Assembly: GCA_035512495.1 (NCBI GenBank)
Contig: DATKDW010000034.1
Coordinates: 1 to 45,984 of the forward strand
Origin: Acidimicrobiales bacterium
GTDB taxonomy: Bacteria; Actinomycetota; Acidimicrobiia; Acidimicrobiales; CADCSY01
Direction of reading: 5' to 3'
Length of the DNA stretch: 45,984 nucleotides
The position numbers and the translations under genes are program-made. The notes beneath the pieces were generated by a model. The model did not search any database, was not told the DNA's origin, and saw only the letters and a program-made list of their open reading frames with translations. Below, in pieces: positions 40,185 to 45,984 of this stretch (position 1 is its first letter; every line of letters begins with the position of its first letter).

Positions 40185-41015
40185 TCAGTGGCCCTCGGTG
40201 TGCTCCCGGAGCGCCTGGCGGAGCATGGCCCCGCGCATCGACTCACCGAGGCGCGCCAGCTCGACGAGGGTCTGGCGGGCCTGGCTGCGGGCGACCGGGT
40301 TGCGCTGCTTCATGAGCGGGACCACGAGCTGCTCGTAGAAGCCGGCCTCGCGCTCGGTGGCGGTCTTGAACATCCGCAGGTGCCGAGCCTCGACCCCGTG
40401 CTTGGCGAAGGACCCCGCGAGCCGGGCGACGACGAGGGCGTCGCCGTCGAAGTACACCTGGCCGGCGACTGCCCGACCGGCGACCATGTCGTAGCGCTCG
40501 AGCTCGGCGAGGTGGCCCTCGGTGAGCCCGCTGGCGTGGAGGAGCTCGTCGCGGGTGAGCGACGTGGACGTCAGGTCCTGCTCGAGCGGCCCGCCCCGGC
40601 CCGTCGACGCCGAGGCCCCGGTCGCCGCGCCTACGGAGGACGTTGCCGGGTTGGGCACGGCCGGCGGCTCGACGCCGCGATCCGACCCCGGCTGGTCGCC
40701 ATCGGTGGCCGGCCCGCCCGGCTCGGGCTCGCCGTCACCGTTGGTCTCGAGCTTCTCCTTGATCACCTTCAGAGGCAGGAAGTTGTCGCGCTGCTGGCGG
40801 AGGATCCAGCGCAGGCGATCGACGTCGGGCTGGTGGAACTTCCGGTAGCCCGACGGCGTCCGCTCGGGGTCGATGAGGCCCTGGCTCTCGAGGAAGCGGA
40901 TCTTGGAGATGGTGACGTCGGGGTACTCGCCCTTGAGCAGGTCGAGGACCTCACCGATCGAGAGGAAGCTGCGGTCGGCGCCGTCCGGCCCGTCGCCGCT
41001 CTCGGTGGCGCTCAC
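40185..41015 (-). CDS. ftsR: MerR-family regulator FtsR-like
   Basis: 276 residues. Seen: N-terminal MerR helix-turn-helix LSIGEVLDLLKGEYPDVTIS, KIRFLESQGLIDPERTPSGY, RKFHQPDVDRLRWIL, then a disordered linker (about residues 92-145) and a second helical domain TRDELLHASGLTEGHLAELE that resembles another winged helix. Homologue of Rv1828, called FtsR in corynebacteria, where it activates ftsZ. GTG start overlaps the stop of the FHA gene (GTGA), so it is translated with it. Confidence 0.88.
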   Translation of the reverse strand: MSATESGDGPDGADRSFLSIGEVLDLLKGEYPDVTISKIRFLESQGLIDPERTPSGYRKFHQPDVDRLRWILRQQRDNFLPLKVIKEKLETNGDGEPEPGGPATDGDQPGSDRGVEPPAVPNPATSSVGAATGASASTGRGGPLEQDLTSTSLTRDELLHASGLTEGHLAELERYDMVAGRAVAGQVYFDGDALVVARLAGSFAKHGVEARHLRMFKTATEREAGFYEQLVVPLMKQRNPVARSQARQTLVELARLGESMRGAMLRQALREHTEGH

Positions 41016-41512
41016 GCCTCGTCCGAAGGAGGCGGGTCGCCGGCGGCGAGGAACACCAGCTTGAACCGCCCGACCTGCAGCTCGTCGCCGTTGGACATGG
41101 GCGCAGACTCGATGCGCTCACGGTTGAGGTACGTCCCGTTGAGCGAGCCCACATCGCGCACCTCGTAGCCCTCCGGGACCCGCACGACCTCGGCGTGGCG
41201 GCGCGAGACGGTCACGTCGTCGAGGAAGATGTCGCTCTGGGGGTGGCGGCCCACCGAGACGACGTCGCGGTCGAGCGCGAAGCGGGACCCCGACCCAGGA
41301 CCCCGCCGGACCACCAAGAGGCCCTGCCCGCTCTCGAGCTCGTCGAGGGCAACGGCGACGTCGTGGTCGTTGCCGGGGTCGTCGCTGATGGGCACCGACT
41401 GCGATTGGGTGTGGTCCTCGCCACGGCTCGCCATGGTCTGTCCGCATGACGAACAGAAGTTGGCGTGTTGCGGGTTGGCGTGTCCGCACTGGTTGCAGAA
41501 GACCTCAGGCAT
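41012..41512 (-). CDS. garA: FHA-domain protein, GarA position, with N-terminal zinc ribbon
   Basis: 166 residues. Seen: N-terminal zinc ribbon CNQCGHANPQHANFCSSCG (residues 6-24), a disordered linker, and an FHA domain with SVGRHPQSDIFLDD, VTVSRRHAEVV and GSLNGTYLN, the phosphothreonine-binding loops. GarA in mycobacteria controls 2-oxoglutarate and glutamate enzymes and is switched by phosphorylation of an N-terminal ETTS motif. No such motif is present; Thr35 in HTQSQS is the only candidate near it. Gene order after gcvH supports equivalence. Ribosome binding site AGGAG precedes the ATG. Confidence 0.85.
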   Translation of the reverse strand: MPEVFCNQCGHANPQHANFCSSCGQTMASRGEDHTQSQSVPISDDPGNDHDVAVALDELESGQGLLVVRRGPGSGSRFALDRDVVSVGRHPQSDIFLDDVTVSRRHAEVVRVPEGYEVRDVGSLNGTYLNRERIESAPMSNGDELQVGRFKLVFLAAGDPPPSDEA

Positions 41513-41539
41513 CGTTCTCCTCGCCGGCGGGACCGGGCA

Positions 41540-41920
41540 TCAGCCTTCGAGCAGGGTCCGGTAGGCGGCAGCGTCGAGCAGGTCGTCGACGACAGCGGCA
41601 TCGGCCAAGTCGATCACGCAGATCCAGCCTTCACCGTAGGGGTCCTCGTTGAGGCGCTGTGGTGCATCGGCCAGGTCGACGTTCACGGCGCTGACCGTGC
41701 CGGCCACCGGGGCGTAGATGTCGGAGACCGACTTGGTGGATTCGACCTCCCCGACCGCGGCACCAGCAGTGACGCTGGCGCCGACGTCGGGAAGCTGGAC
41801 GAACACGACGTCGCCGAGGGCGTCTTGGGCGTAGTCGGTGATGCCGATGCGGGCAGAGCCGCCCTCGAGGCGGACCCACTCGTGATCGGTCGAGTAGCGC
41901 AGGTCGTCAGGGATCTCCAT
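41540..41920 (-). CDS. gcvH: Glycine cleavage system H protein
   Basis: 126 residues. Lipoyl carrier that shuttles the aminomethyl group between P and T proteins. Seen: LRYSTDHEWVRLEGGSARIG, GDVVFVQLPDVG, and the lipoyl site GEVESTKSVSDIYAP with Lys63, then LNEDPYGEGWICVI. Normal length. ATG is eight bases after a TAACGT box. It heads the gcvH-FHA-MerR transcript, separated from gcvT-PA-PB by two further genes. Confidence 0.96.
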   Translation of the reverse strand: MEIPDDLRYSTDHEWVRLEGGSARIGITDYAQDALGDVVFVQLPDVGASVTAGAAVGEVESTKSVSDIYAPVAGTVSAVNVDLADAPQRLNEDPYGEGWICVIDLADAAVVDDLLDAAAYRTLLEG

Positions 41921-41928
41921 CGGCGACG

Positions 41929-41934
41929 ACGTTA
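41929..41934 (-). promoter_or_regulatory. -10 element TAACGT for gcvH
   Basis: Minus-strand GCGGTAACGT lies eight bases before the ATG; near-leaderless. Confidence 0.45.
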
Positions 41935-41990
41935 CCGCGTCGGTGTGACGCTCGACCTCGGGTCGAGCCTGAGGGCCCGCGCGCCGACCG

Positions 41991-44477
41991 CTACCGGATC
42001 AGCATGCGGATGCGCCGGGCGCACTCCTCGATCATCTGGCGGGCGGCGGCGTTGCTCCCCGCCTCGGCCCAGACGTGGGTGACGGGCTCTTCCGGGTCGG
42101 GCAGGGCGAGCACCCACCCCCCATCCCTGATCGTCTTGATCCCGTCGATGAGCTCGACCTCGCCCTCCGCGGACTCCACCAGCCCTCGCATCACCGCGCC
42201 CTTCTGCGCCCATGGAGTCGACACCGTCTCGTGGATCACGTGGGTGCGCGGCAGGTCGGCGACCACCTCGGAGAGGCGGGAGCCGGTGCGGGCCAACAGC
42301 TCCAGCAGCTTGGCGAACGAGAACATGGCGTCGTAGGCCGGGAGGAACTCGGGGAAGACGAACCCACCATCGAGGCTCCCGGCGAAGGCCACGCCGTCCG
42401 CCAGGGCCGCATGGGTGAGCGCGGACGTGGACAGCTTTGTCCGCAGGACCTCGGCGTTGACTGCCGCTGCCAGCGGCTCCACCGCCGACGTGGCGGTGAC
42501 GGGCACTGCCACGCGGCACCCTTCGGGCGTGGTCCGGCCGACGAGCTGGACGAAGGTGAGGAGGGCCTCGCTGTCGGTCAGGACCTGGCCTTCGTCGTCG
42601 ACGATCGTGAGGTGCTCACCGCCGGCGTCGATGATGACGCCCATGTGGGCGCCCGACGAGCGGACCAGCTCGGCGACCTCGCCGGCCCGGGCGTCCCGGT
42701 CGAAGCTGGCCGCCGATGCCGTGGACGCGTAGGGGTTCACCGCCAGCACCTCGGCGCCAAGCTTGGCCAGGACGTTGGGCATCACGAACGCGGTGGTGCC
42801 GTACGAGTAGTCGATGACGACCTTGAACCGCTTGGCCCGGACGGCGGAGGTGTCGACCACGCTGGTCAGCGCGGCGGTGTAGTACTCGATCGTCCGGGGC
42901 GGGAACCCGATGTCGCCGATGTCGCCGGGGAAGACCCGCCGGAAGTCCTCCCGGGCGAAGAGGCGCTCCACCTTGCGGGTGGCGTTCTCGTCGAGGTCGG
43001 TGCCCCACTCGTCGAGGAAGCGGAGCACGACCGACTGGGCGTCGCCGGCCACGAGGCGGACGCTGATCCCACCTTGCGAGCGCTGGGAGCGGACATGGAA
43101 CCGGGTTGCCGGCACCGGCGCCACCTCAAGGTCGTCGACCGACACGCCGGCGGCGTTGAGCCCGGCCATCACCGCTCGCTTGAGCATCCGCGCCGAGCGG
43201 CTCGAGTCGCGGGAAGTGGTGACGGTGGCGCCCTTCTTGAGGGTGGTGGCGTAGGCCATCGCCACCCTGGTGGCCAGCTCCGGCGTGATGTCGACGTTGG
43301 CGAGGCCCGACACCCCGTCGCGCCCGAAGAGGCTCCGCGACCCTCGGCTCTCCCAGATGAGCGACGAGTTCACGACCGCCCCAGCCTCGACCGTCTTGAA
43401 CGGGTAGACCTTCACCGCCGAGCTGAGCACCGCCCGCTCTCCGACGAAGCACTCGTCGCCGACCACGACGCCCTCCTCGCACCGGGCGCCGGGTCGGAGG
43501 TCGCAGGACCGCCCGATCACCGCGCCGCGCACCCGCACGCCGTTGCCGAGGTAGGAGCCGTCGTGGATGACGCTGCGCTCGACCTCGGCGTCGTGGCGGA
43601 CCATGACGTTCGATCCGAGGACGCTGTACTCGCCGAGGCGGGCACCGGCCTCCACGCGGGTGTGGCTCCCGATCACGACCGGCCCCTCGATCCGGGCGTC
43701 TGGGTGGACCTCGGCCCCCTCCCCCAGCCACACCCCGCCGTCGAGACGGAAGCCCTCGATGTCGAGGTCGACCTTGCCGTCGAGCACGTCCCGGTGGGCC
43801 GAGGTGTAGGCCTCCAGGGTCCCCACATCCTCCCAGTAGCCCTCCGACACATGGCCGAAGATCGGCTCCCCCTTGGCGAGCAGCTCGGGGAAGACCTCGC
43901 CGGAGAAGTCGACCGGTCGGTCGGCGGGGATGTAGTCGAAGATGCGCGGCTCGAGGACGAAGATGCCGTTGTTGACGGTGTCGCTGAAGACCTGCCCCCA
44001 CGTCGGCTTCTCGAGGAACCGCTCGATGGAGCCGTCCTCGTTGGTGATGACGATCCCGAACTCGAGGGGGTTCTCGACGGCGGTGAGACCGATGGTGGCC
44101 AGCGCCCCGGTGGCCTCGTGGGACTCGACGACGCGGCTCAGGTCGATGTCGGTGAGCACATCGCCGGAGATCACCAGGAAGCGCTCGTCGAGCTCGTCCA
44201 TGGCGTTGCGGACCGAGCCCGCCGTGCCCAGGGGTGACTCCTCGGTGGCATAGACCATCCGCACGCCGAACTCGGAGCCGTCGCCGAAGTAGTTGCTGAT
44301 GTTGTTCGCCATGAAGGCGACGGTGACGACGATGTCGTCGAAGTCGTACCGCTGGAGCAGCGTGACGATGTGCTCCATCATCGGCCGGTTCGCAAGGGGG
44401 ATCATCGGCTTGGGTTGGTTCGAGGTGAGGGGTCGGAGACGGGTGCCCTCGCCGCCCGCCATGATCACGGCCTTCAT
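41991..44477 (-). CDS. Nucleotidyltransferase fused to phosphohexomutase-like domain
   Basis: 828 residues. Residues 1-235: nucleotidyltransferase with MAGGEGTRLRPLTSNQPKPM (activation and Lys of the signature), VISGDVLTDIDL and FLEKPTWGQVF. Residues about 250-370: left-handed beta-helix repeats (VWLGEGAEVHPDARIEGPVV). The rest: phosphoglucomutase/phosphomannomutase-like domain. The usual active-site loop TASHNP is replaced by TTSRDSSRSAR, as in the bacterial mannose-1-phosphate guanylyltransferase-like fusions, so mutase activity is doubtful. Likely makes a nucleotide sugar (GDP-mannose or glucose type) or regulates it. ATG overlaps the upstream stop in ATGA and has an internal TAGGTT box seven bases upstream. 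Confidence 0.87.
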   Translation of the reverse strand: MKAVIMAGGEGTRLRPLTSNQPKPMIPLANRPMMEHIVTLLQRYDFDDIVVTVAFMANNISNYFGDGSEFGVRMVYATEESPLGTAGSVRNAMDELDERFLVISGDVLTDIDLSRVVESHEATGALATIGLTAVENPLEFGIVITNEDGSIERFLEKPTWGQVFSDTVNNGIFVLEPRIFDYIPADRPVDFSGEVFPELLAKGEPIFGHVSEGYWEDVGTLEAYTSAHRDVLDGKVDLDIEGFRLDGGVWLGEGAEVHPDARIEGPVVIGSHTRVEAGARLGEYSVLGSNVMVRHDAEVERSVIHDGSYLGNGVRVRGAVIGRSCDLRPGARCEEGVVVGDECFVGERAVLSSAVKVYPFKTVEAGAVVNSSLIWESRGSRSLFGRDGVSGLANVDITPELATRVAMAYATTLKKGATVTTSRDSSRSARMLKRAVMAGLNAAGVSVDDLEVAPVPATRFHVRSQRSQGGISVRLVAGDAQSVVLRFLDEWGTDLDENATRKVERLFAREDFRRVFPGDIGDIGFPPRTIEYYTAALTSVVDTSAVRAKRFKVVIDYSYGTTAFVMPNVLAKLGAEVLAVNPYASTASAASFDRDARAGEVAELVRSSGAHMGVIIDAGGEHLTIVDDEGQVLTDSEALLTFVQLVGRTTPEGCRVAVPVTATSAVEPLAAAVNAEVLRTKLSTSALTHAALADGVAFAGSLDGGFVFPEFLPAYDAMFSFAKLLELLARTGSRLSEVVADLPRTHVIHETVSTPWAQKGAVMRGLVESAEGEVELIDGIKTIRDGGWVLALPDPEEPVTHVWAEAGSNAAARQMIEECARRIRMLIR

Positions 44478-45142
44478 GCCGACGAACCTACCCCGCGGGC
44501 GTCGTCGCCCACGCGGGCGATCCGCCACGCGTCACGCGCGGGACGGAGGTAGAGCGCGGCCGCGAGGTAGCCGAGCACGAGCCCCGGCACCACGCACACC
44601 CACGCCAGCACCGTGGCCGCCCCCGCCCACGTTGCCTCCGATGCCCCGGCGAGGAACAGCGGGTAGGCGAACATCAGGCCGAAGGTGCCGGCCTTCCCCC
44701 ACCAGCTCACCGGGATCGGCTTTGCCCGGGCCAGGGCGAGCACGCTGGCGATGGCGAAGACCACCGACTCACGGGCGATGGTCAGGACCGCCACCACGAC
44801 CGGGACCGAGCCGTCGATGAGGATCGCCACCACCGCGACGACGAGCAGCATGCGGTCGGCGATGGGGTCGAGGAGCTTGCCGAGCTCGGAGACCTGGTCC
44901 CATCGGCGGGCGATGAAGCCGTCGACCCAGTCGGTGGCGCCGAGCGCGGCGAGCAGCAGCGCCGCCTGGACGCGCTCCTCACGACCGAACAGGAGGAGGA
45001 GGAACAGCGGGATGCACAGCAACCGGACCACGGAGATGGCGTTGGGGACCGTGAGGATCCGGCTCTCGCCCTCCGCCACCGCGACGACGGTCGGGGCGGC
45101 CGGCTCGAGGGGCTCGGTCGGTCCACCAGTGGGTGTCGCCAT
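44474..45142 (-). CDS. CDP-alcohol phosphatidyltransferase (PgsA-like)
   Basis: 222 residues. Membrane enzyme that transfers a phosphatidyl group from CDP-diacylglycerol to an alcohol such as glycerol phosphate. Seen: DWVDGFIARRWDQVSELGKL followed by LDPIADR, the CDP-alcohol motif DGx2ARx8Gx3Dx3D, with Asp71, Asp74, Asp92 and Asp96. About five or six hydrophobic helices follow. The first 25 residues are disordered. ATG is six bases after TAGACT. The precise alcohol cannot be told; PgsA or a cardiolipin-type enzyme is possible. Confidence 0.9.
   Translation of the reverse strand: MATPTGGPTEPLEPAAPTVVAVAEGESRILTVPNAISVVRLLCIPLFLLLLFGREERVQAALLLAALGATDWVDGFIARRWDQVSELGKLLDPIADRMLLVVAVVAILIDGSVPVVVAVLTIARESVVFAIASVLALARAKPIPVSWWGKAGTFGLMFAYPLFLAGASEATWAGAATVLAWVCVVPGLVLGYLAAALYLRPARDAWRIARVGDDARGVGSSA
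44485..44490 (-). promoter_or_regulatory. -10 element TAGGTT for the nucleotidyltransferase fusion
   Basis: Minus-strand GGGGTAGGTT is seven bases before the ATG, inside the end of the upstream gene. The fusion gene may therefore have both a coupled and its own leaderless transcript. Confidence 0.4.
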
Positions 45143-45148
45143 GGTCGG

Positions 45149-45154
45149 AGTCTA
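45149..45154 (-). promoter_or_regulatory. -10 element TAGACT for the phosphatidyltransferase, overlapping the SRAP stop
   Basis: Minus-strand CCTAGACT is six bases before the ATG. Its TAG is the stop codon of the SRAP gene. Confidence 0.5.
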
Positions 45155-45844
45155 GGACTCGGTGCCCTGGGCCCCCGCGGGTGCGAGCAGCTCCGGACCG
45201 TCGTTGCGCACGTCGTTCACCGCCGTGGTGACCTCCACCTGCTCGAAGCCTCCACTCGGCCGCAGCAGTCCCCCGAGCGCGCCCGGCTCGTCGTGGCTCG
45301 GGTCGAGCCAGGCGTCCCAGGCCCCCTGCTCGAGCACCACCGGCATGCGGTCGTGCAGCTCGGCGAGCTCGGGACTCGCCTCGGTGGTGATGATCGTGCA
45401 GCTGACCAACCGGTCCGTTCCGCCCTCACCACGCCAGACATCCCAGAGCCCGGCGAGGGCGAGGAGCCCCCCGCCCCGTGGCCGGACGTGGACCGGCTGC
45501 TTGCGCCCGCCGCCAACGGCCGGGCGCCACTCGTAGAACCCATCGGCCGGTACGAGGCAGCGCCTGCGGGCAAGGAGCCGGCGAAAGGCCGGCTTGGTGT
45601 CGAGGGTCTCGGCCCGGGCGTTGATCATGCGACTCCCGATCCTCGGGTCGTCGGCCCACGACGGCACCAGGCCCCACCGCATGACGCCGAGCCGCCGCCG
45701 GTCGTCGACCTCCACCACGGCGTAGACGGGGTCGGTCGGCGCCACGTTGTAGCGGGGGCCGAGGTCGTCGGCCCGCACCTCCTCGACGCCGAAGTGCCCG
45801 ACGATGTCGTCGATCGGCGTCGTCGAGGTGAAGCGGCCGCACAC
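45152..45844 (-). CDS. SRAP-family DNA-protein crosslink protein (YedK/HMCES-like)
   Basis: 230 residues. Binds abasic sites in single-stranded DNA by a covalent thiazolidine link through Cys2 after Met removal. Seen: start GTG-TGC giving MCGRFTSTTP with Cys2, YNVAPTDPVYAV, RMINARAETLDTKPAF (Asn75), DGFYEW (Glu105), LHDRMPVVL (His164). Asn75 and Glu105 fall at the same numbers as in E. coli YedK. The GTG start follows a TAGCGT box by seven bases and is required for Cys2, so the longer in-frame option is rejected. Confidence 0.93.
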   Translation of the reverse strand: MCGRFTSTTPIDDIVGHFGVEEVRADDLGPRYNVAPTDPVYAVVEVDDRRRLGVMRWGLVPSWADDPRIGSRMINARAETLDTKPAFRRLLARRRCLVPADGFYEWRPAVGGGRKQPVHVRPRGGGLLALAGLWDVWRGEGGTDRLVSCTIITTEASPELAELHDRMPVVLEQGAWDAWLDPSHDEPGALGGLLRPSGGFEQVEVTTAVNDVRNDGPELLAPAGAQGTES

Positions 45845-45851
45845 GGTCGCG

Positions 45852-45857
45852 ACGCTA
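45852..45857 (-). promoter_or_regulatory. -10 element TAGCGT for leaderless SRAP gene
   Basis: Minus-strand GCCGGTAGCGT is seven bases before GTG at 45844. The last 127 bases of the window show no gene. Confidence 0.55.
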
Positions 45858-45984
45858 CCGGCGGGCGGGTCCACGCACCGCTGCGGCGGCGGCCCTACGC
45901 TCGGCCGCGGTCCCCGTCCACGCCCGGATCCGCCGCCGGACGATGGACGGGGGCCGTTGACGTCACTGGGTGCCCTACCCGCTC

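Noticed and set aside
1-45984. Prophage, insertion sequence or defence island
   Set aside because: No integrase, transposase, terminal repeats, restriction or toxin genes; composition is even and the gene content is mostly core actinobacterial.
45858-45984. Gene start at the right end of the window
   Set aside because: No start codon with a ribosome binding site or -10 box and no recognisable reading frame in the last 127 bases.

Overview
The window is a gene-dense, very GC-rich stretch with small gaps and many 1-4 base gene overlaps. It comes from an Actinomycetota chromosome. The evidence is a complete Pup-proteasome locus (arc, dop, pup, prcB, prcA, pafA, pafB, pafC), the tatA-tatC-helY order known from mycobacteria, a DUF4193 protein, and the gcvH-FHA-MerR-DUF151-MerR block that matches the Rv1826-Rv1830 order of Mycobacterium tuberculosis. 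Class Acidimicrobiia is my best guess, from the Trp/Gly-rich GYWL repeat protein and the fused nucleotidyltransferase/phosphomutase, but that is inference. I see no phage, insertion sequence, CRISPR, tRNA or rRNA.

Layout. Bases 1-10266 (+) hold the proteasome locus: the arc 3' end, dop, pup, a secreted beta-propeller gene, prcB-prcA, pafA, a DUF3866 gene, and pafB-pafC. Bases 10288-16905 are protein export and RNA handling: lepB, a glycerophosphodiesterase (-), two small proteins, tatA-tatC-helY and an orphan lipid-kinase C-terminal domain. Bases 16954-23181 (+) hold an M20 amidohydrolase, a SEC-C methionine aminopeptidase, a tandem ThyX-like protein, a hyperacidic DUF4193 protein, a helical small protein, a GNAT acetyltransferase and a Nudix hydrolase. 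Bases 23182-34585 are a mixed-strand metabolic and surface region: crotonase, a low-complexity 613-residue protein, a prepilin, a DUF885 metalloprotein, the GYWL repeat protein, a TauD-type dioxygenase, an EEP nuclease, a cupredoxin-like lipoprotein, an AttH-like protein and a class II aldolase. Bases 34606-45844 (-) hold the glycine cleavage system (gcvT, gcvPA, gcvPB, gcvH) wrapped around the FHA/MerR/DUF151 regulatory block, then the nucleotidyltransferase fusion, a CDP-alcohol phosphatidyltransferase and a SRAP DNA-crosslink protein.

How the genes work together. The first block makes Pup, ligates it to targets (PafA), removes it (Dop), and unfolds and degrades the targets (ARC plus PrcAB). 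PafB/PafC are a WYL regulator pair known in mycobacteria to control a DNA-damage response. The last block couples glycine breakdown to a phospho-switch type FHA protein and two MerR regulators. LepB and Tat serve export, which is relevant to the several secreted or lipidated proteins in the window.

The most striking unannotated signal is transcriptional. At least fifteen start codons lie 6-9 bases downstream of a hexamer of the form TANNNT, usually GGTAGSNT, on both strands. This is the signature of leaderless mRNAs. Several times the TAG of that hexamer is also the stop codon of the preceding gene. A second notable signal is a near-consensus promoter for a MerR regulator threaded with three direct repeats at an exact 16-base period.
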